DNA from: an uncultured Clostridia bacterium
GTDB lineage: Bacteria; Bacillota; Clostridia; Oscillospirales; Acutalibacteraceae
Reading direction: 5' to 3'
Assembly: GCA_937920235.1 (NCBI GenBank)
Contig: CALGUK010000002.1
Span: 1 to 64,000 of the forward strand
Length of the DNA: 64,000 nucleotides
The position numbers and the translations under genes were made by a program. This document shows positions 1-8,367 of this stretch, piece by piece (position 1 is the first letter of the stretch; every line of letters starts with the position of its first letter). The notes beneath the pieces are model-generated. The model had not been told where the DNA came from. It ran no database searches and saw nothing but the letters and a program-made list of their open reading frames with translations.

Positions 1-78
1 CAAAATCCGTCAGTTACGCAAACCAACTATATCTTGTGATTAAATTATACATTCAGCACAATATTTTGTCAAGTAAAA

Positions 79-1047
79 TTACTTGAGATTTGGCACTCCG
101 TTTTCGTCAAATTTGACCAATTTAATATGGGCATGACGGCACGGATCATACAGCGGCTCATCACAGTATGTACCGCATTTTTTCTCAAAATGCGAATGAG
201 GTCTTGCGTGATAAACGATAAGCAAATCCCCGTTTTCGTCAACGACAAAGCTGTTGTGACCCGGTCCTGCCTGATCAATGAGATCCTCGGTCTGCAGTGC
301 AGGCTCCGGCGATTTTGTCCAGTTATTTATATCGGTAAGCTCTGAGCTTTTATCGGCAAACACCTTCCCCATACAGTATTCTGCACCTGTACCCGAAGCA
401 GAAAAGAAAACGTAAATTTTATCATCGGTTTTCAGTACCGCAGGTCCCTCGTTCACTCTGAATCTGACTTTTTCCCAGTCATATTCTGGTTTTGTGAGCA
501 TAACAGGCTTAGAAACAAGTCTGTTCGGCTCTTCGGGATTGATTTCTGCAAGAAAAAGAGAGGAGTCACCGTGCTTTTGCGCCCATATAAGAAAATGTCT
601 TTGGTCGTTCTCAAAATACGTCATATCGAGAGAAAAATCGTTAAACGAGAAATCATCTCCCTCGCTCGCCATCATTCTGCCAAGCTCTCTCCACTTATCA
701 TTCACGGGGTCCTGTCCCTCGCAAACCAATACAAAAGGACGGATATTCCAGACGTTTTCCTGTTCACCCGCCGCAAAGAAAATATACCATTTGCCTGCGA
801 TATAATGAATTTCGGGTGCCCAGATATGCTTTGACATTTCTCCCTCTTTATGTGCGTACCATATTGTATGCTCCTCTGCCGAGGCAAGTCCTCTAACGGT
901 TTTGCTCTTTCTCAAAATAATTCGGTCATAGCCAGAATCCACATTGAGATACGCAGGATATGAAGCGGTGAAATAATAGTATCCGTCAGGGCCTTCGGCC
1001 ACATATGGGTCAGCTCTTTCGGGGATAAACGGATCGGGATAATTCAT
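79..1047 (-). CDS. Glycoside hydrolase family 43 protein (beta-xylosidase/alpha-L-arabinofuranosidase type)
   Basis: 322 aa five-bladed propeller glycosidase that would release arabinose or xylose from oligosaccharides. The N-terminal YPDPFIPERADPYV holds the expected general base Asp (D13). A mid-protein SLDMTYF supplies the pKa-modulating Asp and VNEGPAVL the general acid Glu, so all three GH43 catalytic positions are present. There is no signal peptide, so it should act in the cytoplasm on imported oligosaccharides. It lies 12 bp downstream of the GH30 gene and is almost certainly its operon partner. Substrate is not deducible from sequence alone. A short hairpin (CAAGTAA/TTACTTG) just after the stop may be a weak terminator. 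Confidence 0.88.
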   Translation of the reverse strand: MNYPDPFIPERADPYVAEGPDGYYYFTASYPAYLNVDSGYDRIILRKSKTVRGLASAEEHTIWYAHKEGEMSKHIWAPEIHYIAGKWYIFFAAGEQENVWNIRPFVLVCEGQDPVNDKWRELGRMMASEGDDFSFNDFSLDMTYFENDQRHFLIWAQKHGDSSLFLAEINPEEPNRLVSKPVMLTKPEYDWEKVRFRVNEGPAVLKTDDKIYVFFSASGTGAEYCMGKVFADKSSELTDINNWTKSPEPALQTEDLIDQAGPGHNSFVVDENGDLLIVYHARPHSHFEKKCGTYCDEPLYDPCRHAHIKLVKFDENGVPNLK

Positions 1048-1059
1048 AATTTTCTCCTT

Positions 1060-2436
1060 TTATTTGCAGATAACGGTTAAAATGCTGTTTTTCTTTACCG
1101 ATACTGTTTTTTCAAAAATCCCGTTGTAAATCTCTTTGAGATAATCACCGTCAACTGACTGAATTATCTTCATACTGCTGAAATCTCCGTCAACGGAAAA
1201 CTCTCTGTCTTCGCCCTCGTTTACAGTCACCGTTACGGTTTCACCCGTTTCAGTCATGAAAGAAAATACGTTGAAATCATTTTTTTCGTCGGGGAAAAAT
1301 CCGTTGTCGAGACAAACAGAGCCCACGGGAATATACTTTGTAAAATGAGCAAAGCCCCAAAAACGACGTGCTATGTACCATTCACTGAAATCATTATTTG
1401 CGGTAATAAGTGCATCGGAATAATCATTGCCGTCTTCTCTTATACAGAACTGATTTACCGCCACCCAGGAGGTCCAGCTTTCCGCACCGCTGTAAATCAA
1501 ATCCTGTCCTATAATCCGGGCAGTTATCAAAGCGCCTTTAAAATCCTTTGTGTGACTTTTATTCGGCAGCTCACACCACTCGCTCATATCGAAGCGGAAT
1601 TGAGGATACTTTTCCGCGATTTCCTTTTTAAAGGTGATACGGGCTTTCGGGTTATCGTCATCGTGATATGAATGATAAGCAAAAACATCCATCACCTTCA
1701 TTATTGTCTCATCACGGGTAATCGCCTCTATGTATTCGGAGGTCAGGCCCATCATCTCACCGCTCTCGGGACCGTAAAGTCTGACATTCATTCCGCGTTT
1801 GAGAATTTCCTCTGCAAAAATGTGATACACGGCTGTCATCTCATCTGTTTCGTAATGACAGCCCTCCTGCCAGACATAGCTTCCGCCCCACTTCCACTGC
1901 GGTTCGTTTATGGGACTTATGTATTTTACGGGAAAACCCATATCAATAAGCGCCTGCGTGCAGGTGAGAAAATTCTCAGCAAATTTTCTGTAATTCGACA
2001 TTGGCAGATTGCAGGTGTGATAAAGCAGACTGCCCGATGCCTGCCCCGTTGATGTAAGTGAATAATGCGGTGAATTCGCAAACACGATAAGAGTGTCAAC
2101 ATTTCCTTTTTCAATACATCTTTTCATCATATTTATCGCAGTTTTATCCGCTGTGAAGTCATATTCTCCCGTTTCTTTTTCACGGTCAAACTTATAAAAG
2201 CTCTCCGTCACTCTCCATGGATTTGAGACACGACAATTTTCCGGGTCGGTACCTCCACCCAGATTATAACGGTAAATATTTAGTCCCAGACCGCTGTCGC
2301 CGTAAAGCAGCTCGGCAATCTCCTCTGCCGCCTTCTCATCGGCACAATACTGACTCCACCAGCAAGAAGATGTACCGAAGCCTTTAAGCGTCTGAAGTTT
2401 TTCTGCATTTTTTAAATTTATTTTCACAACTATCAC
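1060..2436 (-). CDS. Glycoside hydrolase family 30 protein (beta-1,6-galactanase-like)
   Basis: 458 aa GH-A clan (beta/alpha)8 glycosidase. ISPINEPQWKW carries the acid/base Glu (E178, preceded by the clan-A Asn) and FDMSEWCEL the nucleophile Glu (E286). GFGTSSCWWSQ near the N-terminus resembles GH30 members active on beta-1,6-galactan. It has no signal peptide and so is probably cytosolic. The GTG at 2436 opens the longest frame, but a GTG at 2427 sits better behind a GGTGA element, so the true start may be nine bases further in. It is first gene of the GH30-GH43 unit, with a good promoter upstream. Family assignment is firm; galactanase versus other GH30 activity is a guess. Confidence 0.85.
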   Translation of the reverse strand: MIVVKINLKNAEKLQTLKGFGTSSCWWSQYCADEKAAEEIAELLYGDSGLGLNIYRYNLGGGTDPENCRVSNPWRVTESFYKFDREKETGEYDFTADKTAINMMKRCIEKGNVDTLIVFANSPHYSLTSTGQASGSLLYHTCNLPMSNYRKFAENFLTCTQALIDMGFPVKYISPINEPQWKWGGSYVWQEGCHYETDEMTAVYHIFAEEILKRGMNVRLYGPESGEMMGLTSEYIEAITRDETIMKVMDVFAYHSYHDDDNPKARITFKKEIAEKYPQFRFDMSEWCELPNKSHTKDFKGALITARIIGQDLIYSGAESWTSWVAVNQFCIREDGNDYSDALITANNDFSEWYIARRFWGFAHFTKYIPVGSVCLDNGFFPDEKNDFNVFSFMTETGETVTVTVNEGEDREFSVDGDFSSMKIIQSVDGDYLKEIYNGIFEKTVSVKKNSILTVICK

Positions 2437-2462
2437 CGCTTTTATGAAAAATTCTATTGAAA

Positions 2463-2491
2463 ATTATATCAATATCTGTACAGAATGTAAA
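2463..2491 (-). promoter_or_regulatory. Sigma-A promoter of the GH30-GH43 operon
   Basis: On the minus strand TTTACA (-35, 2486-2491) is followed after exactly 17 bp by TATAAT (-10, 2463-2468), about 30 bp upstream of the GH30 start. Confidence 0.7.
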
Positions 2492-2535
2492 CAAATCCGT
2501 GAATAAAAAATTTTGAAAAATACGAAAAAAACCTC

Positions 2536-2564
2536 TTGACAAGCAGGGTTTGTTGATATATAAT
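2536..2564 (+). promoter_or_regulatory. Consensus sigma-A promoter of the tRNA-Gln gene
   Basis: TTGACA (2536-2541), a 17 bp spacer and TATAAT (2559-2564) match the consensus perfectly, 13 bp before the tRNA, as expected for a stable-RNA gene. Confidence 0.88.
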
Positions 2565-2577
2565 TGCTTTTGCACGT

Positions 2578-2651
2578 TGCGGAATTGTGTAATGGTAGCA
2601 CGGCAGACTCTGACTCTGTTTGTCTGGGTTCGAATCCTAGTTCCGCAGCCA
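2578..2651 (+). tRNA. tRNA-Gln (anticodon CTG)
   Basis: A full cloverleaf can be folded by eye: acceptor stem TGCGGAA/TTCCGCA with the U1-A72 pair typical of tRNA-Gln, three-pair D stem GTG/CAC with GG in the loop, anticodon stem GCAGA/TCTGT with loop CTCTGAC (anticodon CTG, decoding CAG), T stem CTGGG/CCTAG with loop TTCGAAT, discriminator G73 and an encoded CCA. It is 74 nt long and stands alone with its own promoter and terminator. Identity is clear from the anticodon. Confidence 0.95.
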
Positions 2652-2660
2652 TAAAATAAA

Positions 2661-2686
2661 GCCATCGCATATGCGGTGGCTTTTCT
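2661..2686 (+). terminator. Intrinsic terminator after tRNA-Gln
   Basis: GCCATCGCAT directly abuts ATGCGGTGGC (a 10 bp stem with one G-T pair), followed by TTTTCTGTT. Confidence 0.75.
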
Positions 2687-2699
2687 GTTACTCAACACA

Positions 2700-2728
2700 A
2701 AGGGCGATATAAAATCGCCCTTATTTTT
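2700..2728. terminator. Hairpin terminator between tRNA-Gln and the amidase gene
   Basis: Perfect 9 bp stem AAGGGCGAT/ATCGCCCTT with a short A/T loop. It is T-rich on the plus side and lies 8 bp past the amidase stop, so it probably ends the leftward thyX-amidase transcript and insulates the tRNA. Confidence 0.65.
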
Positions 2729-2735
2729 ATGTTTT

Positions 2736-3452
2736 TTATTCTCCGTTCATCTCTTTAAGCGTCATTTCAATTCCGTCTGCCAGCACTTTTGCATATTCAT
2801 CAATATATTTATCGTATTTTTCATTATCGCTTTTATTTGAAATAAAGCTTATTTCCGCAAGAACCGACGGCATTTTTGTATTGCGGTTTATGTAATAATT
2901 AAGATTGTCGCCGTCACGGTATCCTGAGTGAATACCTCGATTTTCAAGAATTTCCAGAGTGTCAAAGCAATCGAGAATATTCTGTGCCAGCAGATTATCG
3001 TCGGTAGGCTTGGAGGAGTGAATCCACATTTCAACCCCGGTTGCCGACGGTGAGGTGCTTGAATTTCTGTGGATCGATACAAAAAGTGAGGCTCTTGCTT
3101 TATTTGCAATTTTACACCGTTCCTCAAGAGAAACATCGCTGTCGTCCTCTCTGGTCATCACAACGGTATATCCCCTCTCAGCAAGAATGTCTCTTACCAA
3201 AAGTGACAGTCTCAGAGTATCGTCCTTTTCATATCTTTTACCCAAAACCGCCCCGGAGCTTGTTCCGCCGTGTCCCGGGTCAATGCAGATTGTTTTTTCA
3301 TCCGGCACGAAATTCAATTGCTGAAGAAAATAAACGGTCTCGTCTCCGCCAACGGCTATCATTGCGATAAGCACGCTGAAGCAAAGTACAAAAACGGCGA
3401 TTACCGGGAAAAAGAAGCTTTTTCTTTTGTTTCTGGCTTTTGATTTTTTCAT
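2736..3452 (-). CDS. N-acetylmuramoyl-L-alanine amidase (Amidase_3), membrane-anchored
   Basis: 238 aa. A Lys/Arg-rich start and one hydrophobic segment (about residues 13-34) form a signal anchor, placing the catalytic domain outside the membrane. The domain starts with CIDPGHGG (first zinc His), continues through an EKDDTLRLSL segment (zinc Glu region) and VSIHRNSS (second zinc His), and ends with LAEISFISN containing the catalytic Glu. It cleaves the amide between N-acetylmuramate and the stem peptide. No SH3b or SLH wall-binding domain is present. A sporulation CwlD-type role is possible given the size. It follows thyX by 7 bp. Confidence 0.9.
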   Translation of the reverse strand: MKKSKARNKRKSFFFPVIAVFVLCFSVLIAMIAVGGDETVYFLQQLNFVPDEKTICIDPGHGGTSSGAVLGKRYEKDDTLRLSLLVRDILAERGYTVVMTREDDSDVSLEERCKIANKARASLFVSIHRNSSTSPSATGVEMWIHSSKPTDDNLLAQNILDCFDTLEILENRGIHSGYRDGDNLNYYINRNTKMPSVLAEISFISNKSDNEKYDKYIDEYAKVLADGIEMTLKEMNGE

Positions 3453-3459
3453 ATTTCAA

Positions 3460-4833
3460 TTAAAGATCGGAGAATTTTTCCTTTATTTCCGCAGCTCTTC
3501 CGCAGGTCATTCTTCCCTCAGGACAGGCTCCCACAAAGCAGCTCGGTCCGTAAAATCTGAAAATTGAAGGCTCGGCTCTCCGGAGTTTTTTAAGTGCTTC
3601 AACCGCATACTCCTGAATTTCCCACTGAGCACGCGAGCAGGAGCGCAGACGGAGGAAGAGAAGAAGCTGTCTTGCATTCATTGTTGTTACTATATCAAGT
3701 GTATTTCCGCTGAGCTGATAATATACCAGAATTTCTTCGGGCACACCGAGTTTTTTTAGTCGCTCATACTCTGCCGCGGTTTCCTTAAAGGCATTTTCAT
3801 ATTTTCTGAGAAGCTCCGGCTTATCTCGGAGCACAGGAGGAATAATATAAGAGGACCTGTCCGTTTTAATAAGCTCGGGAATTTCGATTGACTGGATTCG
3901 ATGTCTTGCAAAATGCGTGATGCAGGAAAGTGAGACATTATTGAATCTGAATGTATAATTCACACATTCAAGTGCTCTCGGACGCTTGCATTTCACTACA
4001 GCCTCAACGATCTTTTCCGTTGTCTCTTTATCTGCTACAATTTTTTCGATCTGATCTGAAGAGAGGTTCTCGGAGGATATGAGAGCGTTTCTTGCGACAC
4101 ACTCAGCGGCATTCCGGGTGAAAGACAGAAGCTCAACAGGTTCGGAACTGTGCTCGGGTTCAACACTTATAAAAGAGAGATCCGGCGCATCGATCACCTT
4201 TTTTTCGGGATTGAAGGCCGACATAATTCCCGGAGCTTTTTCCTTTGCCTGTTCATACAGCTGCAAGCCGAGTTTTTTGATTTCGGGATATTTTGCCCCT
4301 CTGCCGCAAAGCATTGCGGAAAGCATATTGAGAAATTCTCTGCCGTTAACCGAGCAGAAGAAATTGCTGTAAAGACAGTACGGCAGAACAAATCGGGCAT
4401 CTTCACGGAGAACACCGTTGGCACAAAGCTCGTCATAGAGAGCAAACATCTTACTCATATGAGCCTTATATTCATTTTCGGTTTTTTCATCATTGAACTC
4501 GGGAACATAAAATCCCGCATCGCTGAAATTAACATAGCGTCTTGATTTGACCGTGTATGAAGCAAGTCGGAACTCGATTATAAACTGCTCTACAACTGCC
4601 GTTACATTCTGAAAGGCGATCTGGAAATATGTATGCTCGACGGTGCTTGTGTGACCTGAAGCGATTACCTTGCTTATAAGGTTGGCATTTTTCTCTCTGT
4701 CCATAGACTTATCCCAGATCGAAAGTGCCGTACCCTCCTGCGTGGAGATTCTGCCGCTTGCGGCCGTTACCTTTTCATCGGTATCCGTCATTCCTATTAT
4801 AAGCGCTGTGCTTTTATTATAATCGTATGCCAT
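3460..4833 (-). CDS. thyX: Flavin-dependent thymidylate synthase ThyX, tandem-domain form
   Basis: 457 aa, about twice the usual ThyX length, made of two ThyX-like halves. It would make dTMP from dUMP with methylene-THF and FAD. Half 1 has GHTSTVEH (60-67) and SRRY (97-100), but the ThyX RHR position reads EFR (87-89). Half 2 has an intact RHR (310-312) and AQWEI (402-406), but DRSSY (325-329) in place of SxRY. A Cys-rich tail closes the protein. I prefer the ATG at 4833, six bases after AGAGGG, over an ATG at 4839 that abuts it. It is divergent from tmk, the next enzyme of the pathway. Confidence 0.85.
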   Translation of the reverse strand: MAYDYNKSTALIIGMTDTDEKVTAASGRISTQEGTALSIWDKSMDREKNANLISKVIASGHTSTVEHTYFQIAFQNVTAVVEQFIIEFRLASYTVKSRRYVNFSDAGFYVPEFNDEKTENEYKAHMSKMFALYDELCANGVLREDARFVLPYCLYSNFFCSVNGREFLNMLSAMLCGRGAKYPEIKKLGLQLYEQAKEKAPGIMSAFNPEKKVIDAPDLSFISVEPEHSSEPVELLSFTRNAAECVARNALISSENLSSDQIEKIVADKETTEKIVEAVVKCKRPRALECVNYTFRFNNVSLSCITHFARHRIQSIEIPELIKTDRSSYIIPPVLRDKPELLRKYENAFKETAAEYERLKKLGVPEEILVYYQLSGNTLDIVTTMNARQLLLFLRLRSCSRAQWEIQEYAVEALKKLRRAEPSIFRFYGPSCFVGACPEGRMTCGRAAEIKEKFSDL

Positions 4834-4871
4834 GAACATCCCTCTTTTTCCGAAATTTCAGTGTTTAGTTT

Positions 4872-4900
4872 ATTGTATCATAAAAAATTCCCGTGTGCAA
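4872..4900 (-). promoter_or_regulatory. Promoter of the thyX-amidase transcript
   Basis: Minus-strand TTGCAC (4895-4900), 17 bp spacer, TACAAT (4872-4877). Confidence 0.6.
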
Positions 4901-4924
4901 CCTGAGAATATATGTATTTTGATG

Positions 4925-4953
4925 TTGTAATATCGGGAAATATTTGTTATAAT
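4925..4953 (+). promoter_or_regulatory. Promoter of the tmk operon
   Basis: TTGTAA (4925-4930), 17 bp spacer, TATAAT (4948-4953), 38 bp before the tmk start. It runs back to back with the thyX promoter. Confidence 0.65.
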
Positions 4954-4991
4954 ATATTCTGTATAATTAGGCGGATAACGGTGATTTTTAA

Positions 4992-5657
4992 ATGAACAAA
5001 AAACTGATTGTAATTGAAGGACTTGACGGAAGCGGAAAATCGACTCAGGTTGAGCTTTTAAAAAAAAGGCTTATCGATAATAACATTGAGCTGAGACAGA
5101 TTAAGCTTCCCGATTACGACAACAAATCGAGCACTCTCGTAAAAATGTATCTCAGCGGCGAGTTCGGCGACAACCCCGCTGACGTCAACATCTATTCGGC
5201 ATCACTTTTTTATGCGGTTGACAGATATGCAAGCTACAAAAACATTTGGGGTGATGACTATAACCGCGGTGTGCTCATTCTGGCAGACAGATATACCACC
5301 TCAAACGCAGTGCATCAGACCGTTAAGCTTCCGAAAGAAGAATGGGACAAATACCTTGACTGGCTTTTCAAAACCGAATATGAAATGATGGAAATACCGC
5401 GACCCGATGCAGTTATTTATCTTGATATGGACGTTGATATTTCTCAACGGCTGATGTCAAAAAGATATAACGGTGAGGAGACAAAAAAAGACGTGCACGA
5501 GGCAAACGTGGATTATCTCAAGTCCTGCCGGGAAGCCGCATTATATGCCGCTGACAGATTCGGCTGGAACGTGGTCAGATGCTTCAGCTCAGACAAGCCT
5601 CTTCCGATTGAGGAAATAAGCAACACCATTTATGATATTGTTAAGGAGATTATCTGA
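4992..5657 (+). CDS. tmk: Thymidylate kinase
   Basis: 221 aa P-loop kinase phosphorylating dTMP to dTDP. IEGLDGSGKST is the Walker A loop of Tmk, DRYTTSNAVHQ is the family DRY/dTMP-binding motif, and VIYLDMDVD followed by RLMSKR leads into the LID region. It is first gene of a long rightward operon and is transcribed away from thyX, so synthesis and activation of dTMP are genetically adjacent. Its stop overlaps the next start by one base (TGATG). Confidence 0.93.
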   Translation: MNKKLIVIEGLDGSGKSTQVELLKKRLIDNNIELRQIKLPDYDNKSSTLVKMYLSGEFGDNPADVNIYSASLFYAVDRYASYKNIWGDDYNRGVLILADRYTTSNAVHQTVKLPKEEWDKYLDWLFKTEYEMMEIPRPDAVIYLDMDVDISQRLMSKRYNGEETKKDVHEANVDYLKSCREAALYAADRFGWNVVRCFSSDKPLPIEEISNTIYDIVKEII

Positions 5658-6541
5658 TGAATTTCCACACTCCGACCCTAAGTGATAAAAACCGGGTCGA
5701 AAGCATTTTCCGTCAGGTGCAGACCGATTGCTGTGAATACTGCTTCGGCAACATTTATATGTGGTCTGCCATATATAAAAACAAGATACTCATCGACAAC
5801 GGAATTTTTGTTTCAGCGGATTTTACCGAAGCACCCGTTTTTTGTTACCCTGTCGGAGCAGGTGATAAAAAACCGATGATAAGCAAGCTGATTGAATATG
5901 CAAACTCCCGCGGTCTCACTCTTGAATTTTTCGGACTTACCGAAAAAGATAAAAACGAGCTTGAGGATCTGTTTCCCGATAAATTTGAAATCAGAGAGGA
6001 CAGAGATTCATTTGACTATCTCTATAAAACAGAGGACCTTGTAAATCTCTCGGGACGAAAATATCACAGTAAAAAGAATCACACCTCCTATTTTGAAAAG
6101 AATTTTGATTGGAAATATGAACCGATCACAAGAGAAAACATTGACCGATGTTTTCTTCTTAACGAGCATTGGGAAAGCCTCAACCGTGAAAAGAATCCCG
6201 AGGAAATAGGTGGCGAAAACCGGGCGATAAAAACAGCGCTCGAAAATTATTTTGACTTGGACTATGAGGGCGGAATGCTCAAAATTCAAGGCGAGGCTGT
6301 CGCTTTTACATTCGGAGAGAGGCTCAATGACAGCACATTCTGTACCCACGTCGAAAAGGCTTACGGGAACATCCGCGGTGCATATCAGATGATCAACCGT
6401 GAATTTGCGCGTCAGCTCTCTGACAGATATGAATTTATCAACCGTGAGGAAGATACGGGAAGCGAGGGACTCAGAAGAGCCAAGCTCTCATATCACCCGT
6501 ATCGGCTAATCATAAAATATTCCGCTGTTTATAAAGGTTAA
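5657..6541 (+). CDS. DUF2156 family protein (acyltransferase fold, MprF C-domain-like)
   Basis: 294 aa with the tandem GNAT-like layout of DUF2156, the family that includes the catalytic domain of lysyl-phosphatidylglycerol synthase. Visible family traits are the N-terminal YCFGNIYMW segment, a central basic GRKYHSKKNH and the C-terminal FINREEDTGSEGLRRAK followed by SYHP. No membrane segment is present, unlike MprF, so this is the soluble form, whose substrate is unknown. It is translationally coupled to tmk, and a GNAT gene follows three bases downstream. Confidence 0.8.
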   Translation: MNFHTPTLSDKNRVESIFRQVQTDCCEYCFGNIYMWSAIYKNKILIDNGIFVSADFTEAPVFCYPVGAGDKKPMISKLIEYANSRGLTLEFFGLTEKDKNELEDLFPDKFEIREDRDSFDYLYKTEDLVNLSGRKYHSKKNHTSYFEKNFDWKYEPITRENIDRCFLLNEHWESLNREKNPEEIGGENRAIKTALENYFDLDYEGGMLKIQGEAVAFTFGERLNDSTFCTHVEKAYGNIRGAYQMINREFARQLSDRYEFINREEDTGSEGLRRAKLSYHPYRLIIKYSAVYKG

Positions 6542-6544
6542 ATT

Positions 6545-7264
6545 ATGATTGAATTTGCAGACATAAAAGATAAAAAAGAGCTTTCGGATTTATGGCATAC
6601 CGTGTTTCAAGAAGATATGAGCGTGATTGACGACTTTTTTGAAAGCGTATTTCCGTCGACAACAGCTCCGATAATCAGAATAAACGGAGAAATTGCCTCG
6701 GCGCTGTTTCTTCTGCCGTGCGGTGCAGGAGATTTTAACGGGAAATGTGTTTATTGTGCAATGACGAGAAAATCCTGTCGCGGAAAAGGATATATGCGCC
6801 GGCTGCTTGATTTTTCTTACGACCATTGCATAAATCACGGATTTGATTTTCTTTTTCTGGTACCTGCCGAGCCGTCTCTGTTTGATTATTACGGCAAATG
6901 CGGTTTTGTTCCGTTCGGAACCGCATCAAAATACATTTTCGGCAACGGCATACCTGTTGAAAAAGAAAAGCCTGAATTCGACTGTGAGCTTTCCTTTGAC
7001 AGCTCTGTTCTGCAATATTGGGAAAGAGCCTGTATCACCTACGGTGGTGAAAAAGCCTCTTTCGGTCTGGTATCCGACGACGGTACTGCTGTCATAAGAA
7101 ACGCTGACTGTGATCTTGCAGATATTCCCGACAGATATAAATCGGACGGAAATGTCATCCAGGGTAAAATCTCATTCGGAGAAGCATATATCCCGGCTAT
7201 GATAAAAACGGACATTGAAGAAATAAAAAATATGAAATGTTATGTAGGAATTACATTGGAGTGA
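6545..7264 (+). CDS. GNAT family N-acetyltransferase
   Basis: 239 aa. The acetyl-CoA binding motif A is seen as TRKSCRGKGYMRRLLDF (residues about 76-92), preceded by a strand reading CVYCAMT and followed by FLFLVPAEPSLFDYYGKCGF, the usual GNAT strand 5 region with a conserved Tyr. It is an Eis/YkkB-like single-domain GNAT with an extra C-terminal strand-rich part. The acceptor is unknown. It sits tightly in the tmk operon. Confidence 0.82.
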   Translation: MIEFADIKDKKELSDLWHTVFQEDMSVIDDFFESVFPSTTAPIIRINGEIASALFLLPCGAGDFNGKCVYCAMTRKSCRGKGYMRRLLDFSYDHCINHGFDFLFLVPAEPSLFDYYGKCGFVPFGTASKYIFGNGIPVEKEKPEFDCELSFDSSVLQYWERACITYGGEKASFGLVSDDGTAVIRNADCDLADIPDRYKSDGNVIQGKISFGEAYIPAMIKTDIEEIKNMKCYVGITLE

Positions 7265-7268
7265 TATT

Positions 7269-7817
7269 ATGATTTACGTATTTTTAGCACCCGGATTTGA
7301 AGAAATCGAGGCTCTTGCCGTAGTTGACGTGCTCAGACGTGCGGAGCTGCAGGTTATAACCGTGGGAGTCGGTGAGGATTTTGTTATGGGCGCTCATCAG
7401 ATTCCCGTAGCAGCCGATATTTTTGAAAACAACCTTGTGCTTGACGATTCGATAGAAGCAATCGTTCTGCCGGGCGGAATGCCCGGCACACTCAACCTGG
7501 AAAGGAGTGCCGTTGTGCAAAAGGCAATTGACTGGGCGGTTGAAAACGGCAAGCTGATATGTGCCATCTGTGCCGCACCCTCCGTGCTCGGTCACAAGGG
7601 TTTGCTTGAAGGAAAGAACGCAACCTGCTTCCCGGGATTTGAAGAGGAGCTTTTCGGTGCAAAAATTTCAAAAAAATACGTGATTAAAGACGGAAACTTC
7701 ATCACTGCAAAGGGTATGGGCAGTGCCGTTGAGTTCGGTCTGCAGATTGCAGAAGCGCTGACCAATCCTGCCGAAGTGAAAAAAATCCGTGCTTCATTAC
7801 AGATTTACAATGGATAA
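7269..7817 (+). CDS. DJ-1/PfpI (YajL-type) family protein
   Basis: 182 aa. The nucleophile elbow is ICAICAAPSVLG (Cys101), with the conserved Glu in FEEIEAL near residue 12 and VLPGGMPGT at about 67-75. Length and motif match the DJ-1 subfamily linked to protection against carbonyl or oxidative damage. The exact activity (deglycase, glyoxalase or chaperone) cannot be told from sequence. It begins 4 bases after the GNAT gene and overlaps the next gene by 8 bases. Confidence 0.88.
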   Translation: MIYVFLAPGFEEIEALAVVDVLRRAELQVITVGVGEDFVMGAHQIPVAADIFENNLVLDDSIEAIVLPGGMPGTLNLERSAVVQKAIDWAVENGKLICAICAAPSVLGHKGLLEGKNATCFPGFEEELFGAKISKKYVIKDGNFITAKGMGSAVEFGLQIAEALTNPAEVKKIRASLQIYNG

Positions 7818-8367
7818 GACGAGTTTCAGAAAAAAGCTAATACAGAAGCGCAAGAATATAGACAAAGAGAAAAAATCAATATTCGACAGAGAAATAAGCA
7901 GAAAAATAATCTGCTCCGACTTTTTTGAAAAAGCCGAACGGGTTCTTGTTTTTGCTTCAACGGATGATGAATTTGACACCCGTTATATTATTGAACGGTG
8001 CCGACTGCTCTACAAACGAGTTTACTATCCGCTATGCCTTGACAGAGAAGGAAATATGAAATTTATGAAGACTGACTCTGCAGGAGACCTTCAAAACGGA
8101 ATGTACGGTATTCCAGAACCGAAGCCGTATTGCAGAGAATATGTTCCGATGCCGAATGACATCATCATAGTCCCCTGTCTCTCCGTTGACAAAAACGGTT
8201 ACCGCATAGGATACGGCAAGGGATATTACGACAGATTTCTGAAGAATTTCAACGGAACGAGCATTTGCCCGTGCTACGACGAGCTGCTGGCAGACGAACT
8301 GCCGTCCGATGAAAACGACATTAAGATAAATATTATAATCACACAATCAAAGGAGGTTATCCTGTGA
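7810..8367 (+). CDS. 5-formyltetrahydrofolate cyclo-ligase
   Basis: 185 aa. ATP-dependent conversion of 5-formyl-THF to methenyl-THF, a folate salvage step. The C-terminal signature YRIGYGKGYYDRFL is diagnostic of the family, and the N-terminus carries the basic helix with KKLIQKRK. I chose the ATG at 7810 rather than the frame opening at 7789, because the longer form would only add residues read from the end of the DJ-1 gene. It overlaps its upstream neighbour by 8 bp and its stop overlaps the mltG start. Folate metabolism ties it loosely to thyX/tmk. Confidence 0.92.
   Translation: MDKTSFRKKLIQKRKNIDKEKKSIFDREISRKIICSDFFEKAERVLVFASTDDEFDTRYIIERCRLLYKRVYYPLCLDREGNMKFMKTDSAGDLQNGMYGIPEPKPYCREYVPMPNDIIIVPCLSVDKNGYRIGYGKGYYDRFLKNFNGTSICPCYDELLADELPSDENDIKINIIITQSKEVIL

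Noticed and set aside
2578..2651. tRNA-Gln as an integration (att) site for the neighbouring genes
   Set aside because: No partial duplicate of the tRNA 3' end was noticed nearby and no integrase is present; neighbours are ordinary chromosomal genes.
2384..2698. Minus-strand frame covering the tRNA-Gln gene
   Set aside because: It is opposite the tRNA and its promoter; no coding character.
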